Positions 1-5,801 of a stretch of DNA of 6,044 nt are shown here, piece after piece; positions within the stretch are counted from its first letter, which is position 1; the number at the start of each line of letters is the position of its first letter. Made by a program: the position numbers and the translations under genes. The notes below the pieces were generated by a model. That model had not been told where the DNA came from and made no database searches. It worked only from the letters and a program-made list of their open reading frames with translations. This stretch comes from Planctomycetota bacterium (GTDB lineage: Bacteria; Planctomycetota; UBA1135; UBA2386): assembly GCA_023433825.1 (NCBI GenBank), contig JAEYTU010000435.1:1-6044 (forward strand). Direction: 5' to 3'.

Positions 1-2001
1 CTCTACGCCCACGGCGGTCAGTACCGCGGCCCGGGCGACGTCGTCCCGCCGAACCCCGGTGGCGGCGGCGCGCCCTCGACCCCTCGGCCCGGTGGCCCTT
101 CGACCCCCGGCCCGGGCGGCCCCTCGACCCCTGGCCCGACGGGCCCGTCGACCCCTGGACCCAGCGGTCCGACGACCGGTGGTCCTTCCAATCCTGGCTC
201 GCAGCGCGCCGCGACGACCGGTCCCCGCGGGATCGAGCTGTCGGACGACCTCACCAAGTGGCAGTTCTGGTGGGAGTTCAACAAGGACCCGTTCATCCGC
301 CTGAAGGAAGCGCTCGCCGCATCCGGGACGATCACTTCGAGCGAAGAGGTCTATCTCGGCCCGTCGAACCGCAACGAGGTCAAGAACACGCTGCGCCCGT
401 CGGACACCGACAAGCGCGACACGATCCTCCCGGCGCTGAAGCGCGCGATCGATGGCACGGACAACCGTGACATCACGTCGTCGTGCTTGGTCGCGATGGC
501 GAAGATCGGCATGGATCACGACTCGTTCAAGATCCTGCCGGAGTTCAAGAAGCGTCTGGTCAGCTCCGACCAGGAGATCCGCGAGACGGCGGCGTTGGCG
601 ATGGGAATCTCCCAGATGCCGGCGGCGATCGGCGATCTGGTCCACCTGGTGAAGGACACGGCCGACGGCCGCAAGCTGGTCAATCGGAGTGAGGTCGACG
701 ACCGCACGCGCACCTTCGCTGCGTACGCGTTGGGACTCGTCGCGCACAACACGAGCGACATCGACTCGAAGGTGCAGGTGTTCGAGGCGCTCCGCGAGGT
801 TCTCGCCGACGAGCGTGCATCGATCAGCCGCAACCTGAAGGTCGGCGTCATCAACGGCATCCGCCTGCTGCAGCCGCAGCCGAAGGGTTCCGAGGCGACC
901 GAGAAGACGACCACGCTGACCAACAACGCGATCGAGGCGTTGATGGCCTACTACGGCAAGAAGGTCGGTCAGGGCGAGCAGCTGATCCAAGCGCATGTTC
1001 CGCCGGCGATCGCGACCCTGCTGGGCCGCGATGGTGACACGACGGGCAAGTTCAAGGAGATGTTCGCGAAGGAGCTGACGACGGCGGGCCGGTCCGACTC
1101 GATCTATCAGTCGGCCATCCTGGCGCTCGGCACGCTCGCGTCGAACCCCGAGGAGAAGAAGGACGGCAAGTCCGACGAGAAGTACTCGAAGGCTCTCCAG
1201 GACTACTGGAAGGACGGCAAGGACGCGCAGGCTCGTTACTTCAGCTTGATCTCGCTCGCGCAGATCGGCGGCAACGACAACCGCAACTTCCTGCTGACGC
1301 AGCTCGACAAGGGCATGAAGGGTCTCGAGCGGCCGTGGGCTGCCATCGCGCTCGGTGTGTTCGCGCACAACAAGCACGAGGCGGACGGTCGGAACGCCAG
1401 CGTCGACAAGACGATTGGCGAAGCACTGCGCAAGCAGCTCGACAACAAGAACCCTGACACGCTGGCCGCTGTGGCCATCGCCTGTGGCCTCGCGCAGTAC
1501 AAGGACGCCGCGGGCACCATCACGGAGCTCCTGATCAAGAACAAGAGTCAGGACGAACTGGCCGGTTACCTCTGCATCAGCCTTGCGTTGATGGGCGAAA
1601 CCCGGGCGATCGGCGACATCAAGTCGCTCGTCCAGGAATCCGTCCGTCGTCCGGATCGTCTGCGTCAAGCAGCGATCGCGCTCGGCAAGCTCGGTGACCG
1701 TGAAGTCGCGACGATCCTGCAGGGCATCCTGTCGGAAGACGACTCGAACCTCGGCAAGCTCAGCGCCGTCGCGTCTGCGCTCGGTTTCATCGGCGATCGT
1801 CGCTCGATCGAGCCGCTGACGAAGATGCTGTTCAGCGAGTCGATCACCCCGCTGTCGCGCGCATTCGCCGCGGTGGCACTGGGCGGCATCGCGGACAAGG
1901 AGCCGCTGCCGTGGAACTCGAAGATCGCGGTGAACATCAACTACCGCGCGTCGGTCGAGACGTTGACGAACGGCAGCGTCGGCATCCTGGACATCCTGTG
2001 A
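1..2001 (+). CDS. HEAT-repeat protein with Pro/Gly-rich linker, 5'-truncated
   Basis: The frame is open from base 1 to the TGA at 1999-2001, giving 666 residues with no start, so the N-terminus (possibly a signal peptide) lies outside the window. Residues 1-22 contain the motif HGGQYRGPGDVVPP. Residues 23-62 are an eight-residue Gly-Pro-Ser-Thr-Pro repeat. Residues 86-101 form a Trp-rich segment (KWQFWWEFNKDPF). From about residue 150 the protein is alpha-helical with HEAT-like repeats, clearest at about 494-630 where units of 33-36 residues recur (AAIALGKLGDREVATILQGI, AVASALGFIGDRRSIEPL). The tail contains KEPLPWNSKIAVNINYRA and ends GILDIL. HEAT arrays normally bind proteins or act as scaffolds, and no catalytic motif is visible. 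The same layout is, from memory, typical of planctomycete HEAT proteins of unknown role. An internal TTG at 487 could start a shorter frame, but the upstream codons continue the same protein. It converges on the minus-strand gene ending at 2247. Confidence 0.92.
   Translation, partial: LYAHGGQYRGPGDVVPPNPGGGGAPSTPRPGGPSTPGPGGPSTPGPTGPSTPGPSGPTTGGPSNPGSQRAATTGPRGIELSDDLTKWQFWWEFNKDPFIRLKEALAASGTITSSEEVYLGPSNRNEVKNTLRPSDTDKRDTILPALKRAIDGTDNRDITSSCLVAMAKIGMDHDSFKILPEFKKRLVSSDQEIRETAALAMGISQMPAAIGDLVHLVKDTADGRKLVNRSEVDDRTRTFAAYALGLVAHNTSDIDSKVQVFEALREVLADERASISRNLKVGVINGIRLLQPQPKGSEATEKTTTLTNNAIEALMAYYGKKVGQGEQLIQAHVPPAIATLLGRDGDTTGKFKEMFAKELTTAGRSDSIYQSAILALGTLASNPEEKKDGKSDEKYSKALQDYWKDGKDAQARYFSLISLAQIGGNDNRNFLLTQLDKGMKGLERPWAAIALGVFAHNKHEADGRNASVDKTIGEALRKQLDNKNPDTLAAVAIACGLAQYKDAAGTITELLIKNKSQDELAGYLCISLALMGETRAIGDIKSLVQESVRRPDRLRQAAIALGKLGDREVATILQGILSEDDSNLGKLSAVASALGFIGDRRSIEPLTKMLFSESITPLSRAFAAVALGGIADKEPLPWNSKIAVNINYRASVETLTNGSVGILDIL
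67..186 (+). repeat. Five 24-base tandem repeats encoding an 8-residue Gly/Pro/Ser/Thr unit
   Basis: Inside the HEAT-protein gene, five consecutive 24-base units begin at 67, 91, 115, 139 and 163. They encode GAPSTPRP, GGPSTPGP, GGPSTPGP, TGPSTPGP and SGPTTGGP. The first four are close copies at DNA level and differ mainly at third positions and at the first residue of the unit; the fifth is degenerate. The product would be a flexible, extended linker in front of the helical repeat domain. Unit number may vary between strains, as is common for in-frame tandem repeats, but that is inference. Confidence 0.85.
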
Positions 2002-2020
2002 TGCCGTGACGCTCGGTGGT

Positions 2021-2057
2021 TCGCCGCGCGACGCCCGCAGGGGATGTCGCGCGGCGA
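2021..2057. terminator. Perfect 12-bp hairpin just after the HEAT-protein stop codon
   Basis: TCGCCGCGCGAC at 2021-2032 is exactly complementary to GTCGCGCGGCGA at 2046-2057, with a 13-base loop. It begins 19 bases after the stop codon at 1999-2001, which suits transcript termination or 3'-end protection for the plus-strand gene. No run of T follows, so it is not a textbook intrinsic terminator. It could instead stabilise the mRNA end or work with Rho. Confidence 0.5.
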
Positions 2058-2084
2058 GTCGCCAGCCGTCGACCGCGCTCGAGT

Positions 2085-2100
2085 CCTCGCCTGCGCGAGG
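2085..2100. repeat. Short hairpin in the convergent intergenic region
   Basis: CCTCGC at 2085-2090 pairs with GCGAGG at 2095-2100 around a 4-base loop. A further inverted pair, GCGCTC at 2075-2080 and GAGCGC at 2113-2118, encloses it, so a larger interrupted stem is possible. On its own this small stem is weak evidence; its interest is as part of the hairpin cluster. Confidence 0.4.
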
Positions 2101-2116
2101 GCGGAAGAAGGAGAGC

Positions 2117-2144
2117 GCAGGTCTCGTCGCGAGACCGGACCTGC
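2117..2144. repeat. Hairpin with two alternative pairings
   Basis: GGTCTCG at 2120-2126 pairs with CGAGACC at 2130-2136 around a 3-base loop. An alternative stem uses GCAGGTC at 2117-2123 with GACCTGC at 2138-2144. The two share bases and cannot form together. The 8-base CGCGAGAC at 2128-2135 recurs at 2203-2210. Confidence 0.45.
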
Positions 2145-2151
2145 AGCCCCG

Positions 2152-2189
2152 CGAACCCCCGCAGTCGCTCGCGCGACTGCAGGGGTTCG
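2152..2189. terminator. Long 17-position hairpin between convergent genes, possible bidirectional terminator
   Basis: Bases 2152-2168 pair with 2173-2189 over 17 positions with a single C/A mismatch (2160 against 2181) and a TCGC tetraloop at 2169-2172. The inner arms are GCAGTCGC and GCGACTGC; the outer arms include GAACCCC and GGGGTTC. It is the strongest stem in the window and lies between two convergent genes, where a structure used by both transcripts would be expected. Neither side has a T-run, so classical intrinsic termination is not shown. A dispersed palindromic repeat is the main alternative. Confidence 0.6.
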
Positions 2190-2217
2190 AGGTGCGCTTC
2201 GCCGCGAGACGGCGCGT

Positions 2218-2256
2218 CGCTCGAGAGATCGATCTGCTCGAGAGATCTATCGAGCG
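2218..2256. repeat. Hairpin with embedded 17-base direct repeat overlapping the end of the minus-strand gene
   Basis: Bases 2218-2230 pair with 2244-2256 over 13 positions with one mismatch (2225 against 2249), and the stem can be extended outward to 2215/2259 through a wobble pair. The 12-mer GCTCGAGAGATC occurs at both 2219-2230 and 2236-2247, an imperfect tandem duplication with a 17-base period, so the arms could pair in more than one way. The right arm includes the TAG stop (2247-2249) of the spermidine-synthase-like gene. A role at the 3' end of that transcript is plausible but unproven. Confidence 0.5.
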
Positions 2257-4232
2257 GCGACGGCGCTCGTCGGGTCGCGTCTGCGGAACGCGACGAAGCA
2301 GACCGCAGCGAACGCCGCGAGCGTGACGACGGCGAGCCAGCCGTTCCGACGACCGATCGCGAATCCGCGTTCGCGACCTTCGAGCACGGTCGTCGCGTTC
2401 TGGAGCCGCGCGTCGAGACTGCTCCGGATCGCATCGGTCGGCCCGAGCGCCAGCGCGTCTCGGTACTCGACGACGGCGCCGGCCATGTCGTGTCCCAGCC
2501 AACGCGCATCGCCGGCGAGCAGGCGCAGGTAGCTGTCCGGACGCGACGTTTCGCGCAACAAGGCCAGGACCGCCTCGGGGTTCTCGTCCCGCAACGCGGC
2601 GGCGGCGTCCTCGGCGACGTCCGACGGCTGCTTCGAACCAAGCGTCGGCGTCGGCGTCGCGACGTCGACCGACTGTGCGAGGAACGCGCGCTCGGTCAGA
2701 CGATCGAGCAGCGGAACGTCGTCGGTCACGATCTCTCCGTCGTCGGGACCCATCGGCGTCCACAGATGCGGTCGCGCTGCGAGTCTCGCCAACTGCTGGA
2801 GGTCCGGGTCGAGATTCGGGCCGAACTCGGTCGAGCGACGATCCGCTGCTTCGAGCATCCGCTCGACCGGCGCCGGCACCGCGTAGCGCTGCGCGACGAG
2901 CATCAGGTTGCGCGACTTCGGGATCCGGAACGCGAACGACGACCCGAACACCCGCGCCATCGTCGCGCCGATCGCACGAACGACCGGGTCGTCGGGAGAG
3001 AAGCCTCCGACGTTGATCGACACGACGCCGCCATCGACCAACCGGTGCAGGATCGCATCGAAGAACTCGACGCTCGCGACGTGCGCGGGCACGTAGATCT
3101 GCCGTTCGTAGGTGTCGACGAGGATGACGTCGTAGCGGACGTCCGAGTACTCGGCGAAGACGCGCGCGTCGATGCCGGCGAACGTGTCCCCCATCGCGCG
3201 CAATCCGCCGAAGTGTCGGCGACCGAGCTCGACGACGGCGGGGTCGATCTCGATCTCGTCGACGATGCACCCCGGCCACACGGCTTCGTAGAGCCGACCG
3301 AACGTCCCCGCCGCCGAACCGAGCGACGCGACGCGCAACCCCTGGCCCGACGTGATCTGCGACAGCAGCGGCGCCAGCGCATGCCAGTCGTAGTAGCGGC
3401 CGTCGGTCCACGGCGTCCCGTCGATCGCGATCGAATGGAACGAGTCGAGGCCCTCGTTGATCTTCAGCGCGGTCGTCCGCCGTGGGCCGCTCGTGTCCTC
3501 GACGACCTGCAGGAACTGGTAGCTGCTCTCGACCTCGGCGAGGAGCACCTGGCCGCCGCCCTCCGGCAGCGGCCGGAGCGGGCCGAGATCGAGCGACGCG
3601 ACGCCGATCAGCAGCACCCCGACGCCGGCCACCGGCAACGTCCGGCGCACGAGCAGCGCCGCGATGGCGAGCAACGCGGCGCACAGCAGGATCGTCGCGC
3701 GGCTCCCGATCCCCGGCACGAGCCAGTGCGTCGTCCCGAACGTGCCGGCGAGGCACCCGAGCGTGCTGAACGCGTTCGACAGTCCGCTGGCCCAACCGAC
3801 GGGGCCGTGTGCGGCCAGTCGCGCGACGAGCAGCGGTCCGACGGCGCCGAGCAACAGCGCCGGCGGTGCGAACAACAGCGTCGTCGCGACCAGCGACCCG
3901 CGGATCAGCGCGCCCATCGCCGCGTCGAGGGGCAGTTCCGACGGCAGCAACCACCGTCCGAGCGGTCCCGACCACAGCGGAATGATGGCCGTCAGCAGCG
4001 CCGCGGCCCACAGCGTCCGGTGCAACACACCCGCGCCGCCACGATCGGCCCACTTGCCACCGATCCACGCGCCGGCCGCGAGCGCCGCGAGCACGACGCC
4101 GATGACGTTCGTCCAGACCGGCGCGCTGTCGCCGAAGTGCGGCGCGAGCAGCCGCACGGCGGTCATCTCGAGGCTCATCAGCGCGAACCCCGACAACAGC
4201 GCCACGGCCGCCGCTTGTGTCGAGCGCCTCAC
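2247..4232 (-). CDS. Membrane spermidine-synthase-like protein with C-terminal TPR-like segment
   Basis: 661 residues. The N-terminal part has about seven hydrophobic helices (roughly 7-27, 38-58, 70-88, 108-130, 150-172, 177-195, 199-215) and the family-typical LMSLEMTAVRLLAPHFG in the first. Residues about 228-450 resemble an aminopropyltransferase Rossmann domain: VASLGSAAGTFG (302-312 region) replaces the usual glycine-rich GGGDG loop, DEIEID (325-330) is the acidic end of strand 2, and YDVILVDTYERQ (367-378) carries the Asp of strand 4. The usual D-x-x-D there reads D373-T-Y-E376. VTDDVPLLDRLTE (502-514) is a motif I associate with this fused MFS/spermidine-synthase group. Residues about 535-615 look TPR-like (AGAVVEYRDALALGP), and 630-649 form a final transmembrane helix followed by RRR. 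The GTG start is well supported: an in-frame TGA lies at 4254-4256, no other start lies between, and GGAGG sits 6 bases upstream. True polyamine synthesis is doubtful; the substrate is unknown. Confidence 0.93.
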   Translation of the reverse strand: MRRSTQAAAVALLSGFALMSLEMTAVRLLAPHFGDSAPVWTNVIGVVLAALAAGAWIGGKWADRGGAGVLHRTLWAAALLTAIIPLWSGPLGRWLLPSELPLDAAMGALIRGSLVATTLLFAPPALLLGAVGPLLVARLAAHGPVGWASGLSNAFSTLGCLAGTFGTTHWLVPGIGSRATILLCAALLAIAALLVRRTLPVAGVGVLLIGVASLDLGPLRPLPEGGGQVLLAEVESSYQFLQVVEDTSGPRRTTALKINEGLDSFHSIAIDGTPWTDGRYYDWHALAPLLSQITSGQGLRVASLGSAAGTFGRLYEAVWPGCIVDEIEIDPAVVELGRRHFGGLRAMGDTFAGIDARVFAEYSDVRYDVILVDTYERQIYVPAHVASVEFFDAILHRLVDGGVVSINVGGFSPDDPVVRAIGATMARVFGSSFAFRIPKSRNLMLVAQRYAVPAPVERMLEAADRRSTEFGPNLDPDLQQLARLAARPHLWTPMGPDDGEIVTDDVPLLDRLTERAFLAQSVDVATPTPTLGSKQPSDVAEDAAAALRDENPEAVLALLRETSRPDSYLRLLAGDARWLGHDMAGAVVEYRDALALGPTDAIRSSLDARLQNATTVLEGRERGFAIGRRNGWLAVVTLAAFAAVCFVAFRRRDPTSAVAAR

Positions 4233-4238
4233 GTCAGG

Positions 4239-4243
4239 CCTCC
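4239..4243 (-). promoter_or_regulatory. Strong ribosome binding site (GGAGG) fixing a GTG start
   Basis: GGAGG on the minus strand ends 6 bases before the GTG at 4232-4230. With the in-frame stop at 4254-4256, it identifies this GTG as the start of the spermidine-synthase-like gene. Confidence 0.85.
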
Positions 4244-4283
4244 GTGCACCGCGTCACGCGATCGCGGCGCCGTTGCCCGCGCC

Positions 4284-4312
4284 GCGCCGGTTCCAGGGGT
4301 GGGAGCCGGCGC
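4284..4312. terminator. Hairpin in the gap between the two main minus-strand genes
   Basis: GCGCCGGTTCC at 4284-4294 pairs with GGAGCCGGCGC at 4302-4312, ten of eleven positions complementary, with a 7-base loop. It begins 11 bases after the stop of the hydrolase-like gene in the minus direction and lies about 50 bases before the next start. It could be a partial terminator, an attenuating structure or an mRNA-processing element. No T-run follows on the minus strand, so full termination is not indicated. Confidence 0.4.
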
Positions 4313-4323
4313 AACGCCGCCAC

Positions 4324-5721
4324 TCACTTCGGGGCGTCCTGCTTCTCGGCGTCACCGGTGGCCGCCGGCGCCGCCTTCACCTCGCCGATGTAGTCGGTGA
4401 CGAACAGGAAGTTCGGATCGACCTTTCGGTAGACGAGGTCGGAGACGTAGTTCAGCGAACGTTCGCGCTTCAGCGACGTCGCCTGCCCGTTGACGACGAT
4501 CGTCACCTCCTTGTCGAGGTCGACGAGGACGTCGTTCAGCATCAGGCGGAACTCGGAGACGCCGACGCTGGTCACCGTCACGCGGTTCGTCGCGCGATCG
4601 GCCTCGACCGTGAACTGCGGCCGGTTCTTCTCGGTCGTGCTCGAGACGGCTTCGCCCCGCGCCAGCGTCACCCAGTACCCCTCGACCAGTTCGTCGCGGT
4701 TCGGCACGAGGACGACCTTCTTGCGGAACAGGTCGCGACGCACGTTCCGCGCCCAGTCGGCGATCTCGGTCGCCGAGTCCTTGAACGGGTACATGCCCTT
4801 GCCCTCGATGACCTTGCACGCGTCCGGCGCGAATCCGTTCAGCGTGTCGGCGATCGCCTTCCCCGCCGCGGCGGTCTCGGCGCTCGTGACGATCAGGACC
4901 GGCAGGCCGGTCAGGTTCTCGAGGCGGATCGGCTTCTCGATCGCCGTCGGGTGACGCACGATGACGCCGGCGAAGAGGCTCGGGAAGTAGGTCACGAGCC
5001 GTAGGCCGAACGCCGACGACCCACGACCGCAGTCGAGGATGTACCGGTTGGTGTCGAGGTGCAGCCCCATCCGTCCGGCGCGCAGCGTGCGCATGACCTC
5101 GACGATCCGATCCAGTTCGGTCGCGAGATCCTTCTCGCTCGTCAGATCGGGCACCGGGTCGTAGTCGCCGCCCTCGCGGCCGGCCGGCATCAGGAAGACC
5201 GACTCGGTGTCGAGCTTCGAGCCGCGCCACGCCTCCTTGAAGAAGTCGGCCGGCGCCACCCAGCGATCGCCGGTCGGCATGCGGCTCGGCAACGCGACGA
5301 CCAAGCGCGACGGCGTGTCGTTGCGATAGCTCCTCGGGACGACGACGGTGTGGGCCGGCGTCCCGTCCTTCGGACGAACCGACTCGGGTTCGCCGGTCGC
5401 CGGGCGCGACGGATACGGGAACACGCGAGCGAAGATCGCCTGAAGGTCCCCCATCTGCGCGAGCACGTCGTGCTTCTGATTGCGCAGCTCCCACTCCTTG
5501 TAGAACGCGTCCCGCGCGCGATTGAACTTGGTCTGCGCCGCTTCGCGCGCGCGCCCCTCGCTGTTGTCCTCCTTCAACCGGTTCTCGAACCAGTCCTGGG
5601 CGAGGCTGTTCAGCTTCTTCGCCTCGCCCGCGCTCAGTTTGGTCGGGTACTTCTCATCGCCCGGGTTCTGGGGCAACACGGTGCACAGCAGCAGGGCGAG
5701 CGGGGCCAGACAGGTCATCAT
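4324..5721 (-). CDS. Secreted alpha/beta-hydrolase-like protein lacking apparent catalytic residues
   Basis: 465 residues from the ATG at 5721. Residues 1-18 (MMTCLAPLALLLCTVLPQ) look like a short signal peptide with a poorly charged N-region. Residues about 30-100 are a charged helical segment, and 125-330 resemble an alpha/beta-hydrolase core: TVVVPRSY, LVVALPSRMP, SVFLMPAGREGGDYDP, YILDCGRGSSAFGLRLV, AGVIVRHP, GLPVLIVTSAE. The nucleophile elbow position reads G232-R-G234-S-S (5014-5028), with Gly where G-x-S-x-G has its Ser. The segment where the catalytic His is expected (EGKGMYPFKDSATEIADWA) has none. Residues about 335-450 form a beta-rich C-terminal domain (NRVTVTSV, LMLNDVLVDLDKEVTIVVNG), followed by an Ala/Pro/Lys tail. 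It is probably a binding or degenerate hydrolase family member; substrate unknown. An ATG at 5751 would add ten residues but has no ribosome binding site. AAGGA lies 4 bases before ATG 5721 and 7 before ATG 5718, so either of those is preferred. Confidence 0.88.
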   Translation of the reverse strand: MMTCLAPLALLLCTVLPQNPGDEKYPTKLSAGEAKKLNSLAQDWFENRLKEDNSEGRAREAAQTKFNRARDAFYKEWELRNQKHDVLAQMGDLQAIFARVFPYPSRPATGEPESVRPKDGTPAHTVVVPRSYRNDTPSRLVVALPSRMPTGDRWVAPADFFKEAWRGSKLDTESVFLMPAGREGGDYDPVPDLTSEKDLATELDRIVEVMRTLRAGRMGLHLDTNRYILDCGRGSSAFGLRLVTYFPSLFAGVIVRHPTAIEKPIRLENLTGLPVLIVTSAETAAAGKAIADTLNGFAPDACKVIEGKGMYPFKDSATEIADWARNVRRDLFRKKVVLVPNRDELVEGYWVTLARGEAVSSTTEKNRPQFTVEADRATNRVTVTSVGVSEFRLMLNDVLVDLDKEVTIVVNGQATSLKRERSLNYVSDLVYRKVDPNFLFVTDYIGEVKAAPAATGDAEKQDAPK

Positions 5722-5725
5722 CGAG

Positions 5726-5730
5726 TCCTT
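5726..5730 (-). promoter_or_regulatory. Ribosome binding site (AAGGA) arguing for the downstream ATG pair
   Basis: AAGGA on the minus strand lies 4 bases upstream of ATG 5721 and 7 bases upstream of the adjacent in-frame ATG 5718. The 7-base spacing is the more usual, so translation may begin at 5718. No purine-rich site precedes the farther ATG at 5751. Confidence 0.55.
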
Positions 5731-5772
5731 CGTTGCGGGGATTCGGGGCATCCGGCAGGCGCCGGGAGCGGG

Positions 5773-5801
5773 AGGTTAGCGAAACGTCGCGCGGCTGTCA
5801 G
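5773..5801 (-). promoter_or_regulatory. Candidate sigma-70-type promoter for the hydrolase-like gene
   Basis: Minus strand CTGACA (5801-5796, five of six matches to TTGACA) and TAACCT (5778-5773, matching TA....T of TATAAT) are separated by exactly 17 bases. The -35 box contains the TGA stop of the upstream gene. Transcription would begin near 5766, giving a leader of about 45 bases before ATG 5721. The -10 match is weak and the arrangement could be chance. Confidence 0.3.

Noticed and set aside
18..335. Minus-strand frame with a collagen-like G-P-G-V-E-G-P pattern
   Set aside because: It is the reverse complement of the 24-base repeat encoding the Pro/Gly linker of the plus-strand gene. The Gly/Pro periodicity is inherited from that repeat, and there is no independent support.
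2219..2252. Possible start of a CRISPR-like repeat array
   Set aside because: Only two 12-base copies with a 17-base period and no spacers. It is a small tandem duplication within a hairpin.
3421..3434. 14-base perfect palindrome TCGATCGCGATCGA
   Set aside because: It lies inside the coding sequence (Ser-Ile-Ala-Ile-Asp codons) and GATC/CG-rich words are common here, so it is most likely a by-product of codon use and not an operator.
2016..4400. A 794-codon open frame on the plus strand opposite the spermidine-synthase-like gene
   Set aside because: The translation is Arg/Asp/Gln-rich low-complexity sequence with no domain or hydrophobic pattern. It is the antisense shadow expected from GC-rich codon use, while the minus frame has clear domains, a ribosome site and an upstream in-frame stop.
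3664..5004. A 446-codon plus-strand frame spanning both minus-strand genes and their gap
   Set aside because: It crosses two well-supported genes on the other strand and changes composition at the gap, with no recognisable domain.
4352..5494. A 380-codon minus-strand frame inside the hydrolase-like gene
   Set aside because: Arg/Gly/Asp-rich low-complexity translation in a shifted frame of a gene whose own frame shows hydrolase-like structure.
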